A DNA stretch of 64,000 nucleotides from CAYRUD01 sp964427425 (GCA_964427425.1 CAYRUD010000011.1:93724-157723); one strand, 5' to 3'; counted from the stretch's first letter, positions 8,407 through 18,505 are shown. The notes: generated by a model from the letters alone, not told the origin. Translations and numbers: made by a program.

Positions 8407-9852
8407 TTATTCTGTATCAGTTGTGTATGTGACTTTTGAAAGGAGTGATACGGACCAAATCATTCCTAAGCTGATGAAAAAGCCGGGTATCATTGATGGC
8501 ACATGATCGATGATTCCCTGTTGGGTGAGGGACTCGTTGAGTGTTGGCCATAATGCTGAGACTAGAGCACCAGAGATGATCCCACAGAGAGCTCCTTTGC
8601 CTGTAATCTTATCGGAGTAAAGGCTTGATATCATAAGGGGGCCAAAGCTTGAGCCAAGTCCTGCCCATGAATAGTAGACAGTGTCCATGATTGTCGCGCT
8701 CTTTGAACGAGCAAAGAGAAGCGCTACAGTTGAGATGACGAGCACACATCCCCTGAAGATGGCATTTTTTAAACGAATTCCTCTTTCTGGGAAGAGTCTG
8801 CCAATAAGATCTTCAGAGAAGAGCGAGGCGGCGACTAATATCTGTGAATCCATCGTAGATATTGTAGCAGCTACGATTCCACACATAGCGAAGCCAAGGA
8901 CGATAGGAGAGAACAGGGTTTTTGCCATCTCTATGAAGAGAAGTTCTGGATTTGCAAGCGGCTCATTGAAGAAAGCTACCGCAACGATTCCACAGAAAGC
9001 AGAAGCTCCTAAGCTGATAATTTGCCAGAGAATGCCTACATATTTCGATTTTGAAAGATCGGACGCTTTCTCAATCGCCATAAATTTCGTTACAATATGA
9101 GGCATTCCAAAATAACCAAGTCCCCACGCGAAAAATGGATAGACTATCTCTTTCCAGCTGACAGATGGTCCGAATAAATCTAAAGAAAGTCCGGCTTCGG
9201 CCATTTTTAAGGTTACTGTGCTTAATCCGCCGACATCAAATAATGCGTAGAGAGGGACAATAATAATGACAGCAAGCAAAAAGAGAGCTTGAAAAAGGTC
9301 TGCCCATGCGACACTGACAAATCCGCCTAAGAACGTGTAGGCGATGACAATGAACGTCGCAAATATGAGCCCGAACATGTAGTCGATATGAAAGAGGGAC
9401 TCAAAGACAAGCCCAACGCCAATCATCCCTGCCGAGAGGTAGTATGTCAAAAAGAGAATGCAGGCGATGGCAGAAGTTGCTCGGATTGAGTTAGCTTCTT
9501 CAGGAAATCGCTTCGCGAAGAAGCTCGAGATTGTTGTTGCATCAAGCGCCTCGGTTCGCTGTCTCAATTTTGGCGCGATAAAGTGCCAGTTGCAGAACAT
9601 CCCCGTGACAAGAGCGATTGCAACCCAGCACTGGCCCATACCACCCACATAGAGGCTGACAGGAAAGGCTAAAAAGAGCCAGCTACTCATATCGCTTGCA
9701 TGAGCAGAAAGGGCTGTAAGCCAAAAGTTGAGTGAGCGTCCTCCTAATATAAGATCGCTACTTCCTCTCGATCGAATTGTTGAGTAGATTGTCACTCCAA
9801 AGAGGAGTACGAAGTAGACTACAAAAGCAAATGAAAAGGCAAGGTTATTCAT
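8407..9852 (-). CDS. putP: Sodium/solute symporter, PutP-like (SSS family)
   Basis: This 481 aa inner-membrane protein has about 13 hydrophobic helices and should import proline or a related solute with Na+. The N-terminal helix is followed by the family-typical segment GGRSLNFWLTALSAHASDMSSW (residues about 37-58), where the Ala/Ser-rich part forms the first half of the sodium site, and by the cytoplasmic loop APKLRQRTEALDATTISSFF typical of proline permeases. Length matches PutP (about 500 aa). No catabolic putA is nearby, so uptake for protein synthesis is more likely than degradation. The substrate could be another amino acid or pantothenate, but the PutP-type loop favours proline. Confidence 0.9.
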   Translation of the reverse strand: MNNLAFSFAFVVYFVLLFGVTIYSTIRSRGSSDLILGGRSLNFWLTALSAHASDMSSWLFLAFPVSLYVGGMGQCWVAIALVTGMFCNWHFIAPKLRQRTEALDATTISSFFAKRFPEEANSIRATSAIACILFLTYYLSAGMIGVGLVFESLFHIDYMFGLIFATFIVIAYTFLGGFVSVAWADLFQALFLLAVIIIVPLYALFDVGGLSTVTLKMAEAGLSLDLFGPSVSWKEIVYPFFAWGLGYFGMPHIVTKFMAIEKASDLSKSKYVGILWQIISLGASAFCGIVAVAFFNEPLANPELLFIEMAKTLFSPIVLGFAMCGIVAATISTMDSQILVAASLFSEDLIGRLFPERGIRLKNAIFRGCVLVISTVALLFARSKSATIMDTVYYSWAGLGSSFGPLMISSLYSDKITGKGALCGIISGALVSALWPTLNESLTQQGIIDHVPSMIPGFFISLGMIWSVSLLSKVTYTTDTE

Positions 9853-10421
9853 AATAATGGTGATTTCACCCTTAACAGTAATTCATGATTAGCATCTGAA
9901 TATTCTTCTGCTATTTCCAATTTCTTTAGATTTAACTCTCTTACGAGAGTCTCCTTATTACCAACAAAGAGTACATCTCAAGTCTTTGAGGTATCAAGAG
10001 AGAAGATAATATAAGCTCTTCATCGAGTGGTCATATGTCCCGCCGCAGCGGGTGGTAGAAAGGGTAAAAATGAGAAGAGGAGAGCGGAGTGAAAGGATAT
10101 AAAAAAGAAGTGAGAGTGCGAGTTTGAGCGCGCGCTGAGCGAACTGTTATTACAGCTCATTGTTATCACAGTAAGGATACTCCTTCTTCACTTTAACTTT
10201 TGATCTATAAGGGTATGATAACTTGCCTCTTTTTTTCTACGAAAACGACATCAATGAAAAAATTAATTGGGAGAGGAGAACTCGAAAGGTAATTAGCAGG
10301 TAAACGGCTGAATCTTTGTTTAATCTCTCTTATGAATGGTAAAAAAAAGAGAGCTGTCGCTATGAGTGTAAAGAATAGATTTTAATACATTCATTCCGAT
10401 TAAAGAAGGCCTATATCTCAT
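9853..10421. other. Long non-coding spacer between divergent putP and ACD-GNAT genes
   Basis: About 570 bases without a supported gene. It must hold promoters for both divergent genes. A small GC hairpin (CCCGC 10039-10043 with GCGGG 10048-10052) and a short near-direct repeat (GTTATTACAG near 10147 and GTTATCACAG near 10162) are visible; neither is a recognised element. Confidence 0.5.
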
Positions 10422-13157
10422 ATGACTTACCAAGACCCTTCCCAGAATTTTATCTATGAGTATCCCCATGCTTTGGAGTCTATATTTAGTCCAAGACAAG
10501 TAGCTGTTATTGGGGCAAGAGACACTATGGGGAGTGTTGGTCGAACAATTATGGCTAATCTTCTCTCAGGCGGATTTCAGGGGAAAGTTGTCGGGGTTAA
10601 TCCAAAGAGATCAGAGGTGATGGGAGCTCCTTGTTATCCATCTATAAAGGATGTCCCAGGAGATGTCGATTTAGCGGTTATTGTAATCCCAGCCCTACAC
10701 GTTCTTCAAGCTATCAGGGAATGTGTCGAAAAAAAGGTGAAGTCAGCAATCATTATCTCAGCAGGCTTTAAAGAACTTGGGCCTGAGGGGCTTCGACTCG
10801 AGAACGAAGTAATTAATGAAGCAAAACGGGGCGGTATACGCGTCATTGGCCCTAACTGTCTTGGAGTGATGAATCCGCATTCGGGCCTAAATGCCTCGTT
10901 TGCCAGGGGGATTGCGCTGAAGGGGTCGCTCGCTTTCATCAGTCAATCAGGAGCTATGTGCACAGCAGTTCTAGACTGGAGCTTAAAACAGGGGATAGGC
11001 TTTAGCGGTTTTGTCTCAATAGGTTCTATGGCCGATGTCAACTGGGGTGATCTTATTGAATATTATGGAAGAGACCCTCATACCAAAGCCATATTGATAT
11101 ATATGGAGACAGTTGGAAATCCAAGGCAGTTTATGAGCGCGGCCAGAGAAGTCGCACTCGACAAGCCTATCATTATTATAAAACCTGGAAAAAGCAATGA
11201 AGCTCGAAAAGCTGCGGCGTCTCACACAGGATCGCTCTCTGGTAGCGATGATGTCTTTGAAGCGGCATGCGAAAGAGCTGGCGTGTTGCGAGTAGAGTCG
11301 ATTTCGCAGCTTTTCGCAATGGCAGAAGTTCTCGCTCGACAGCCAAAGCCAAGGGGTCCAAATCTTGCAATTGTGACCAATGCAGGTGGTCCCTCGGTTC
11401 TTGCAACAGATAGTGCCATTGAACATGGAGCAAAAATTGCCTCTCTTGATCCTAAAACGATTGAAGTGTTGAATACATTCCTTCCAAGCGCATGGAGCCA
11501 TGGGAATCCTGTTGATATCTTAGGTGATGCTGATCCCACTCGATATGAAAAGACGATCCAAGAACTCATGAAAGATGAGGCGGTTCACGGTCTTTTGGTC
11601 GTCTTATCTCCGCAGGATATGACAGATGCTGAAGGAACGAGTAAGGCATTGAGCTCGTTTTCTCATAACTCTGCAAAACCTATCATTACAAGTTGGATGG
11701 GGGGCGCATCTGTGGAGAAAGGGCGCGAAATTCTTACACAACAGAATATCCCTTGCTTTCAGTATCCAGATGATGCTGCTTGGAGTTTTGCAATGATGTG
11801 GCGCGACTCACAACTTATTGATGCGCTGTATAGAACCCCCTCAAGCGATATAAGCCGTATTGAAGAAAGAGAGAAGATAAAAAATCATGCAAAAGATCTG
11901 ATTCATACTGTTCGGGAAGCAAAAAGAGAACTCCTTACTGAGGACGAATCAAAGAGGCTTTTATCGCTCTACGGTATTCCTGTTGTAGAGACAGTAAAAG
12001 CGAGCTCCATTGAAGAGGCAAAAGAAGCTGCCAAGAGAATGGGGTTTCCTGTTGTTGTGAAGCTTCATTCCGAAACGATTACGCATAAAAGCGATGTCGG
12101 TGGTGTTCAGCTCAACATACGTTCATTAGATGCTGTTGAAGCAGCGTTCAATGTTATTCGATCAAATGTTGAGACTAAGTATGGACTTTCGCACTTCCAA
12201 GGTGTCACAGTCCAGAAGATGGTCGACAGAAGTGGGGTAGAGCTCATCATTGGAAGTTCTTTAGATCCTCAATTCGGTCCAGTGATCCTTTTCGGAGCGG
12301 GTGGAATTTACGTGGAAGTCATGAAGGACAGGGCTTTAGGTTTGCCACCTCTCAACTCGACTCATGCTTTACGAATGATGCACAAAACAAAGATCATCAA
12401 CGCCCTTAGCGACTTTAGGGGTAAGAAAGCGGTTCCTCTTGAAAAAGTGGCAGATTGTATCGTCAAATTTTCGGAATTGATTGTTGATCATCCAGAAATT
12501 ATTGAGAGTGATATGAATCCTCTTATCGCTTCATCGGAAGGGATTATAGCCCTTGATGCTCGATTCGTTCTTGCGCCTGAGAAAGAGATAGGAAAATTGC
12601 CTCAACCGGCTTGTCGACCTTATCCGATTGAGTACGTCCGACGAGAGATAATAAAGGACAATGAGCAAATTCTCTTGCGACCTATGAGGGCGGAAGATGA
12701 GCCACTCATCATAGAATTTCATAAAGAACTCTCGGAAAGAAGTGTTCGTCAAAGGTTCTTTGAATTTGTCTCGTTTGATGCTCGTGTCTCTCATGAACGG
12801 CTTGTTCGAATTTGCAACACTGACTTTGACCGAGAAATTGCTCTCGTTGCCGAAGTTACAGATTCTCAAGATGAGACTATGAAACGTATCGGGGGTGTTG
12901 TCCGTCTCGTTAAAGAGCCCGGGATCTTGAAATGGAATCTGAAGCTGATTGTCATTGATCGATATCAGGGTAAGGGTCTTGGAAAAGCGCTTATGAAGCA
13001 TGCCTTTGATGTTATTCAAAAAGAGGGAGTAAGCGGAGAGATTCTTGCGTATGTCTTAGAAGAAAATGGTGGGATGATCACTATTCTAAAGAGATACGGC
13101 TTTGAGCTTAAATCGCAAAAAGCCGATAGCATATTAGAATTTTCGAAGATTGTTTAG
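10422..13157 (+). CDS. ADP-forming acyl-CoA synthetase fused to a GNAT acetyltransferase (Pat/ACD-GNAT)
   Basis: The 911 aa protein joins a CoA-binding domain (about 15-120), succinyl-CoA-ligase-like domains (about 155-465), an ATP-grasp domain (about 500-715) and a C-terminal GNAT domain (about 735-905). This is the architecture of E. coli PatZ/YfiQ, a protein lysine acetyltransferase, and of ADP-forming acetyl-CoA synthetases. The phosphorylatable catalytic histidine of the synthetase is present as His268 in [11 protein letters not shown], and the ATP-grasp motif VVVKLHS with the GGIYVEV segment is intact, so true synthetase activity (acyl-CoA + ADP + Pi to acid + ATP + CoA) remains possible, unlike Pat enzymes with a dead ligase half. 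It is monocistronic and converges on uup. Confidence 0.92.
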   Translation: MTYQDPSQNFIYEYPHALESIFSPRQVAVIGARDTMGSVGRTIMANLLSGGFQGKVVGVNPKRSEVMGAPCYPSIKDVPGDVDLAVIVIPALHVLQAIRECVEKKVKSAIIISAGFKELGPEGLRLENEVINEAKRGGIRVIGPNCLGVMNPHSGLNASFARGIALKGSLAFISQSGAMCTAVLDWSLKQGIGFSGFVSIGSMADVNWGDLIEYYGRDPHTKAILIYMETVGNPRQFMSAAREVALDKPIIIIKPGKSNEARKAAASHTGSLSGSDDVFEAACERAGVLRVESISQLFAMAEVLARQPKPRGPNLAIVTNAGGPSVLATDSAIEHGAKIASLDPKTIEVLNTFLPSAWSHGNPVDILGDADPTRYEKTIQELMKDEAVHGLLVVLSPQDMTDAEGTSKALSSFSHNSAKPIITSWMGGASVEKGREILTQQNIPCFQYPDDAAWSFAMMWRDSQLIDALYRTPSSDISRIEEREKIKNHAKDLIHTVREAKRELLTEDESKRLLSLYGIPVVETVKASSIEEAKEAAKRMGFPVVVKLHSETITHKSDVGGVQLNIRSLDAVEAAFNVIRSNVETKYGLSHFQGVTVQKMVDRSGVELIIGSSLDPQFGPVILFGAGGIYVEVMKDRALGLPPLNSTHALRMMHKTKIINALSDFRGKKAVPLEKVADCIVKFSELIVDHPEIIESDMNPLIASSEGIIALDARFVLAPEKEIGKLPQPACRPYPIEYVRREIIKDNEQILLRPMRAEDEPLIIEFHKELSERSVRQRFFEFVSFDARVSHERLVRICNTDFDREIALVAEVTDSQDETMKRIGGVVRLVKEPGILKWNLKLIVIDRYQGKGLGKALMKHAFDVIQKEGVSGEILAYVLEENGGMITILKRYGFELKSQKADSILEFSKIV

Positions 13158-13170
13158 AATTCAACTCTTG

Positions 13171-13199
13171 GGAGGCTATAGCTAGCCTCCTCCTTTCTT
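13171..13199 (+). terminator. Palindromic terminator shared by the ACD-GNAT and uup genes
   Basis: GGAGGCTA (13171-13178), loop TAGC, TAGCCTCC (13183-13190), then TCCTTTCTT. The stop codon and last glycine codons of uup on the other strand form half of this hairpin. Confidence 0.75.
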
Positions 13200-15077
13200 G
13201 AGCTCGAGCTCTTCCCATCTTCTCCAAAGGCTGGTAAGTTGGCCCTCTTCTTCTGCAATCTTCGTGCAGATATGAGAGACATTAGCTTGAGGGTTTTTTG
13301 TGAGAAGGTCATGCATCTCTGCTTGTAGCTTTTCAATTTCCTTCTCGCAGCTCTCAACGCGGGATCCAATCGTTTCGAGTTCTTTCTCTTCTTTGTAAGA
13401 GAGCTTTGTTCGCTTCTTTTCACTTGCTTGGAATGAAGAGTCTCCTTGAGGATCTCTCATGCTACGATGAGCTTTTTTTTCTTCGTCGTCAGATGTCGTA
13501 GCTTTCCCTGGCTTTACTTGGGTTTCTTGAAGGGCTCTTTGCCACTGCTCAATATCAGAGAAAAAGACATTCTCTCGCGTAGATGTAAGGCCAATCGCAA
13601 GAAGTTCAGTCGCGACATTGCGTAAGAAGGTTCTATCGTGGCTGACTAGGATCGTCGCGCCTTCAAACTCTTGTAAACATTCTTCTAAGACTTCGAGAGT
13701 GTCGATATCAAGATCGTTCGTGGGCTCATCAAGGAGTAAAACATCAGCAGGCTCTGTAATAAGACGGGCAATCGCGAGTCGAGCTCTTTCTCCTCCAGAG
13801 AGCTTAGAGACTGGAAGCTCAAGGCGATCGGGATCGAAGAGAAATTTTTTCGCCCAGCCTCGTATATGTACTGAGTTTCCAGCAAACTCGACAAACTCTT
13901 TGCCGTGACCTAAAGCGTATCCTACAGTCCAATTGTCAGGGATTAGTTTTCTCGTTTGATCAAAATAGCATATCTTGAGGTTCGGTGCATACTTGACGGT
14001 TCCTTGTGTCGGCTCAAGCTGCCCTGCAATAATTCGAAGAAGGGTAGTCTTTCCGCATCCATTAGGCCCTACCACACCAAGTCGCATACGTGGATTGATG
14101 ATGAGATCCAATCCATGGAAAAACGAAGGGCCTCCTTGCGGCGTATCATAGTGGAGATTTTTAATTGAGATAAGCTTTCTCGTCTCGATCTCTCTCTCTT
14201 GGAAGCGAATGTCGAGAGTTCTCTCTTTTAGCCGACCTTCAAGCTCTTTCAGCTCATCAATCGTATTATGTGCTGAGCGGACTCGAGCTTCAGCTTTTGT
14301 TGTCCTTGCCTTCGGGCCTCTTGAAAGCCAGTCGCTCTCGATTCGGACTTTTGAAGCTAAGCTTTTACTTCTCTGCCTCATGACCTCAATATATTCATCT
14401 CTTCTTCTGACATAATTTGAGTAGGATCCTTCAATGAGAAGGTGGCCTTTTTCAAAGCGTGGATTTATCTCAATGATCGTCGAAGAGATGGCATCGAGAA
14501 AGCTTCTGTCGTGGCTGACACAGATGAATTGTGATACTTCTCTTTTTAAAAATTCTTCGAGCCACATAATGCTTTCAACATCGAGGTGGTTTGTTGGCTC
14601 GTCAAAGAGGATCAGATCTGGCTTTTCAGCATACGCTTTTGCAATATCTAATTTCTTTTGCCATCCGCCGGAAAGCTCTGATACTTTCTGTGAGAAGCTA
14701 TCAGTTACTGGATCTGGGCGAAAACCAAATTTGGTAAGGACAATAGAAGTCCACGTCATTGGATCTTTATCAATTCGATGAGATTCTCGATCTGCAATCT
14801 CAAATATCTCATCCCATATTGTTTTATCCGAACTCTTTGGATGCTGAGGAACATATGCTAGTTTTAATCCTCGCTGGGAGATGATTGAGCCATCGTCAAT
14901 CGTTTCTTCCCCTGCAAGACATCGAAGGAGAGTGGTTTTTCCTACACCGTTTGAGCCTACAAGGCCAATTCTAGTATAGGCGAAAATAGTCAAACTCAAA
15001 GAAGAAAAGAGCTCTTTCGAGCCGAACGATTTAGAGATGTTTTGGCAAGAGATAAGAGGTTGAAGAGTAGGTGCCAT
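13182..15077 (-). CDS. uup: ABC-F family ATPase, Uup type
   Basis: This 631 aa soluble ABC-F protein has two ATP-binding domains and no membrane segments; the family acts on the ribosome or in DNA transposon stability (Uup). The first domain shows Walker A GSNGVGKTT near residue 41, signature LSGGWQKK and Walker B LILFDEPTNHLD; the second shows GPNGCGKTT near 345, LSGGERARL and VLLLDEPTNDLD. The charged linker between domains contains the short arm seen in Uup, and residues about 550-625 form the C-terminal coiled coil characteristic of Uup (635 aa in E. coli). It ends convergently 24 bases from the ACD-GNAT gene and shares a terminator with it. No strong ribosome site precedes the ATG. Confidence 0.93.
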   Translation of the reverse strand: MAPTLQPLISCQNISKSFGSKELFSSLSLTIFAYTRIGLVGSNGVGKTTLLRCLAGEETIDDGSIISQRGLKLAYVPQHPKSSDKTIWDEIFEIADRESHRIDKDPMTWTSIVLTKFGFRPDPVTDSFSQKVSELSGGWQKKLDIAKAYAEKPDLILFDEPTNHLDVESIMWLEEFLKREVSQFICVSHDRSFLDAISSTIIEINPRFEKGHLLIEGSYSNYVRRRDEYIEVMRQRSKSLASKVRIESDWLSRGPKARTTKAEARVRSAHNTIDELKELEGRLKERTLDIRFQEREIETRKLISIKNLHYDTPQGGPSFFHGLDLIINPRMRLGVVGPNGCGKTTLLRIIAGQLEPTQGTVKYAPNLKICYFDQTRKLIPDNWTVGYALGHGKEFVEFAGNSVHIRGWAKKFLFDPDRLELPVSKLSGGERARLAIARLITEPADVLLLDEPTNDLDIDTLEVLEECLQEFEGATILVSHDRTFLRNVATELLAIGLTSTRENVFFSDIEQWQRALQETQVKPGKATTSDDEEKKAHRSMRDPQGDSSFQASEKKRTKLSYKEEKELETIGSRVESCEKEIEKLQAEMHDLLTKNPQANVSHICTKIAEEEGQLTSLWRRWEELELKKGGG

Positions 15078-15281
15078 TTGATTACAAAGTATAGAATTAA
15101 TCTGATTTCTAAAAAGTATATCGAAAAAGGGGTATCAAAGAACAGCTTGAAGATTTGCGAGCTGAAAAAATTTGTGAAATATCATCTATTTTTTTAGTCG
15201 TTTCGATCGTGATTATAAGACATGATTTTGATAAAATTATGCTTCATTGATGATTTGTAATACGAAATCGGGGCGGATCAC

Positions 15282-15950
15282 ATGTCAGAGCGCAATCAAT
15301 ATTCCGTTTCATTGAATTCTGCAGTCTGCAAGGAGATAACGAAGAAGCTCTTTACGACAGGTATAGTCTTTATAACTAGCATATCACTTATTAGCTCGCT
15401 CTTTACATCATGCGCCCGTTATCATGCTCAGCCTCTAACAAGGCAATACTTGAAGCAAGATCGGGTTGCGTCTCAACCAGTCGTCGTGAACGTAAAGAAA
15501 TTTTCATCTGAGGACTCGATTCATTTTCTTGGACGAGATGTCATTCAGAAGGGCTTTCAGCCAATTCAGATTACAGTGAACAATAATTCGGATAGGTTTT
15601 TGATTTTCGCAAAAGATGGCGTAGAGCTCACCACAGCAACCCCTGAAGAGGTTGCAAAGTCTGTCGAAACCTCTACAGTTGGAAGGGCGACTGGTTATGG
15701 AATAGCAGCTCTTATTATATGGCCATTTCTTATTCCAGCAATCGTCGATGGCGTAAAGTCTGCGAAAGCGAATGATCAGCTTATGCGAGACTATCTGAAT
15801 AAGACAATCGATCGTTTGGAAATACTGCCACATACTACCGTAACGGGAGTTGTTTTTGTTCCCGTTAAGCAGATGAAAGATGACTTTGCGATTACGATGA
15901 TAGATCGAGATACAGCTGAAAAGCTCTCATTCTCGATTCAGCTTAGATAG
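15282..15950 (+). CDS. Putative lipoprotein with an internal hydrophobic segment, unknown function
   Basis: Unknown 222 aa protein. Residues about 20-43 are hydrophobic and end in LFTSC, a plausible though non-ideal lipobox, so the mature protein would start at that Cys and be anchored in a membrane; the unusually long region before the hydrophobic stretch is a caveat. A second hydrophobic stretch (GIAALIIWPFLIPAIVDG) lies near residues 143-160. The rest is beta-rich (NDRFLIFAKDGVEL type strands). The start ATG at 15282 follows GGGCGG. Its 3' end overlaps the convergent DUF2156 gene by 13 bases. Confidence 0.75.
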   Translation: MSERNQYSVSLNSAVCKEITKKLFTTGIVFITSISLISSLFTSCARYHAQPLTRQYLKQDRVASQPVVVNVKKFSSEDSIHFLGRDVIQKGFQPIQITVNNNSDRFLIFAKDGVELTTATPEEVAKSVETSTVGRATGYGIAALIIWPFLIPAIVDGVKSAKANDQLMRDYLNKTIDRLEILPHTTVTGVVFVPVKQMKDDFAITMIDRDTAEKLSFSIQLR

Positions 15951-16849
15951 GTCGATCTTGAGTGGGGAGAGATTTGAACTCTCCACTTATCTTCAAATCT
16001 ACTTGGGTCATAAGCGAGCTTCGATTTTCTTAAACCTTCAAGTCCTAAATCCTGTTCCCAGTTAAGATATAGGTAATGAGGGGAGAGTCTCTTAGCTGCT
16101 TCTTGATGAATATACTGATAAGCTCCTTTGATATTTGGTACTGCTTTTGCGCAGTGAATAAGATACATATTTTTGTTTAAAGGCTGGCCATACCAAAGAG
16201 CAACAGGCTGCTTGTCAAGATATGCAATCCATCCTTCGATACAGAGTTCTTGGAAAAGAATAACTCCTTCGCGCGAGGCTTTCTTTTCAAACACAAGATC
16301 AGTTCTTGCGCTTGTATGCTGGTCCCAGATGTCTAAAATCTTGAGTGCGTCAGGAATAGTTCTTTCTGAGAGAGCTTCTACATTGATCTCTCCCAAGCGG
16401 AGAAATTGATGGACGAGATTTCTTCTTCCATCGAGCGCTCGTCCTGCGTATGTCTCAATCGTTTTTCTATCCATAATGTAGTCGCTATCATTGGCCTCTG
16501 TTTGAATTGGAAGGCCTTGAATTGAGAGCTTCCTTGCTGTCTTCTCAGTTAAGGGGTAGAGGATTTCAATATGCTCTTCTTCTATAAGCTGAGGAAGAAG
16601 TATAGATGCCTCATTCATGAGGAGAAGTTGTTCCTCGAGAGGGAAAAAGCACTTCAGGTTATCATAAGTCTTGCCGATAAACCCAACAGGTTTCTTATGA
16701 TCTTTTAAAGAGACGAGCTCCCATGAGTGGGCTTCGCGGTAAAGAAAGATTGTGGAGAAATTTCTTTCAGAAAATGGGATTTGTTCTCCCTCTAAGAGGG
16801 GTTGGATAAAAGCCCTCATAGAGATATCTAGGTTGTTTTTTTCAATCAT
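15938..16849 (-). CDS. DUF2156 / phosphatidylglycerol lysyltransferase-like (GNAT-fold) protein
   Basis: This 303 aa protein matches the DUF2156 family, a double-GNAT fold related to the catalytic domain of MprF/LPG synthase. Supporting motifs are LDGRRNLVHQFLR near residue 140 and the highly conserved C-terminal YLNWEQDLGLEGLRKSK near residue 260-277. It has no N-terminal flippase helices, so it is the soluble form; the acceptor is unknown (lipid or other amino-acyl acceptor). The minus-strand segment at about 15965-15983 looks like a tRNA T-arm (stem plus TTCAAAT loop) but codes for the C-terminal WRVQISP region. Confidence 0.8.
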   Translation of the reverse strand: MIEKNNLDISMRAFIQPLLEGEQIPFSERNFSTIFLYREAHSWELVSLKDHKKPVGFIGKTYDNLKCFFPLEEQLLLMNEASILLPQLIEEEHIEILYPLTEKTARKLSIQGLPIQTEANDSDYIMDRKTIETYAGRALDGRRNLVHQFLRLGEINVEALSERTIPDALKILDIWDQHTSARTDLVFEKKASREGVILFQELCIEGWIAYLDKQPVALWYGQPLNKNMYLIHCAKAVPNIKGAYQYIHQEAAKRLSPHYLYLNWEQDLGLEGLRKSKLAYDPSRFEDKWRVQISPHSRSTYLS

Positions 16850-16961
16850 CTCAATACTTTATTAAAAATTTTTCATAACAACGTATAATTATTTACAAAA
16901 AAATTATTTACCATGGTATTCAAAATGTTATCAGCTCATCAATAACAAAGGAGATATACCT

Positions 16962-17186
16962 ATGAGAACTTTTGATATGCTGACTTTTATTTTATTAATC
17001 GTTGGCGGTCTTAACTGGGGTTTAGTTGGTACATTCAACTATGATCTCGTTGCCACACTTCTCGGAGCAGGTACAACAATCTCAAAGGCTGTATACTCCT
17101 TAGTTGGTATTTCAGCGCTCTATCACGGACTTTTCTGGCAAAACATTCGCCAGCGATGCTCTGGAAGCATGTGCTGCAAGAAATAA
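16962..17186 (+). CDS. DUF378 small membrane protein
   Basis: A 74 aa protein with two hydrophobic helices (about 5-22 and 26-58). The opening TFILLIVGGLNWGLVG followed by a YDLVATLLG segment is the DUF378 signature; the function is unknown. It has an ideal ribosome site (AAGGAGATATACCT before ATG at 16962) and a strong terminator behind it, suggesting a well-expressed monocistronic gene. A TATAAT hexamer at 16884-16889 is a plausible -10 element, with no clear -35. The C-terminus is Cys-rich (RCSGSMCCKK). Confidence 0.88.
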   Translation: MRTFDMLTFILLIVGGLNWGLVGTFNYDLVATLLGAGTTISKAVYSLVGISALYHGLFWQNIRQRCSGSMCCKK

Positions 17187-17239
17187 TGATCTCTTAAAAG
17201 TAAAAGAGAGTCGTAGACCTCTTATTATTTGAGACGAAG

Positions 17240-17272
17240 CCCTCTTACGGTGTATCTGTAAGAGGGTTTTTT
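17240..17272 (+). terminator. Strong rho-independent terminator after the DUF378 gene
   Basis: CCCTCTTAC (17240-17248) pairs perfectly with GTAAGAGGG (17258-17266), followed by TTTTTT then GTTTTT. Confidence 0.92.
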
Positions 17273-17297
17273 GTTTTTGCTGAAAAGCGCCTAACAA

Positions 17298-17702
17298 TTA
17301 ATTGCTGGAAGTCTTGCGAGGTATGATTAGGCTAGAGCTTAACTTATCATGTAAATTCTGACAGCGGTCAGTCCATAACAGCATGATATGTCCGAGGCAG
17401 AAGAGAATAGTTGAGATATAAGACAAAAAGAATCTGGATGTTGCTTGTAGAAATGAAAGTCTATTTCCATCAACAGTTGTCGCTCGCATTTGCATGATTC
17501 TTTTGCCAAGAGTTGCCTGAAGAGGGGATGATTCCATAAGTGACCAGTATAGCCAGCTTAGAACTATAATGCTCAAAGGGCTGAGGGTTAAGTTCCATGA
17601 GAAAAAAGCTATAAGGATTGAGTCGAGGAAGAATGCGATAAACCTCTTGAATATGAGCGACCATCGGTCAATGTGAAAAAGGCGGCAACGTAATGCGCTC
17701 AA
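17298..17702 (-). CDS. RDD-family membrane protein
   Basis: 134 aa with three hydrophobic helices. The N-terminal KRFIAFFLDSILI corresponds to the family's R/D motif in helix 1, and TLGKRIMQMRATTVDG is the conserved G-K-x-I/M loop after helix 2, as in RDD proteins. RDD proteins are inner-membrane and have been linked to ion or Na+/H+ transport; a specific role cannot be inferred. It stands alone between a convergent DUF378 gene and an upstream spacer. Confidence 0.82.
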   Translation of the reverse strand: MSALRCRLFHIDRWSLIFKRFIAFFLDSILIAFFSWNLTLSPLSIIVLSWLYWSLMESSPLQATLGKRIMQMRATTVDGNRLSFLQATSRFFLSYISTILFCLGHIMLLWTDRCQNLHDKLSSSLIIPRKTSSN

Positions 17703-17839
17703 GCTTCTTTTTTACCTCTTTTGAGAGTCTTATCCTGTAGAATTCGTAATTCAATTTTTCAATAAGTATGAACAAACACTCTTTTTTTATCGAGTAAAGG
17801 TATTCGATTAAGAAGAAAGAGATGTATAAGGAGTAGATT

Positions 17840-17876
17840 CCATCATCTAAGAAATCATAATTTTCCTAGATGATGG
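17840..17876 (-). terminator. Long hairpin downstream of the secreted 170 aa gene
   Basis: CCATCATCTA (17840-17849) pairs with TAGATGATGG (17867-17876), a perfect 10-base stem, 13 bases from the stop of the minus-strand gene ending at 17890. The T tract after it is weak, so it may stabilise the mRNA end instead of terminating. Confidence 0.5.
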
Positions 17877-17889
17877 AGGAGGAATTAAC

Positions 17890-18402
17890 TTATTGTGGGG
17901 ATGCTGGCTGGAGAGCTCGTACAAAGTCTTTTGCAAATGACTGAGCCATCGCATCAACTGTTTCGAGTACCTCTTTAGAAAGATCTTCAGGCCGGCATGA
18001 GAGTAAAGATGCTTGAGACCATGTAATGGCATTAAACGTTGATCTGTTTCGGACGAGCATAGACTCTTCTTGAAGACTTAATTGGAAGAATGTCGCGTAG
18101 TCAAGCCCACTTTGAATAGTTCTCACACGAAGTGTAAGAATTGGCTGCATCAGCGTTTCATTCATGGTGATGTGGGCTTCATCGAGCTTTTGTGCTATAG
18201 CCTGTTTTAAAGCCTCTTCGGTAAGACCGGCTTTTTTTTGTTCGTCGCTCAACGGCTCGATTCGAACATTAACTTCTAAGGTTTTTCTAGGAAGAACAAC
18301 AGATTGGGTCTCATTATCTCTCATATCTCCATTTTGCTCTGCAAATGAAGTTGCAGATGGAGATAACGCTAAAAGAGCACCGAGAAGGATTAGCCTTTTC
18401 AT
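17890..18402 (-). CDS. Small secreted protein, unknown function
   Basis: 170 aa with a clear Sec signal peptide (MKRLILLGALLALSPSATSFA, cleavage likely after SFA near residue 21). The mature part is hydrophilic and includes EVNVRIEPLSDEQKKAGLTEE and LTLRVRTIQSGLD, a pattern of alternating strand and helix. The layout recalls small exported beta-alpha proteins of unknown function, but I assign no family. It is its own unit between two hairpins. Confidence 0.78.
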   Translation of the reverse strand: MKRLILLGALLALSPSATSFAEQNGDMRDNETQSVVLPRKTLEVNVRIEPLSDEQKKAGLTEEALKQAIAQKLDEAHITMNETLMQPILTLRVRTIQSGLDYATFFQLSLQEESMLVRNRSTFNAITWSQASLLSCRPEDLSKEVLETVDAMAQSFAKDFVRALQPASPQ

Positions 18403-18505
18403 GGAGTCTCGAAGTCCTTACATTTTTTTGTTTAATTTGGTCTATTGTTTCATACTCGATCTTTCTCTAGCTTGCAAGTCTTAATGACGATGTAATGCCT
18501 TCATG

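Noticed and set aside
8306..8506. 66-codon frame on the plus strand
   Set aside because: It runs through the putP terminator hairpin and into the antisense of putP, with no ribosome site.
10031..10052. GC-rich hairpin in the putP/ACD spacer as a terminator or riboswitch
   Set aside because: 5-base stem only, no T tract, not near any 3' end.
15950..15990. tRNA-like T-arm (5-base stem with TTCAAAT loop) on the minus strand
   Set aside because: No matching acceptor stem, anticodon arm or CCA region; the bases encode the conserved C-terminus of the DUF2156 protein.
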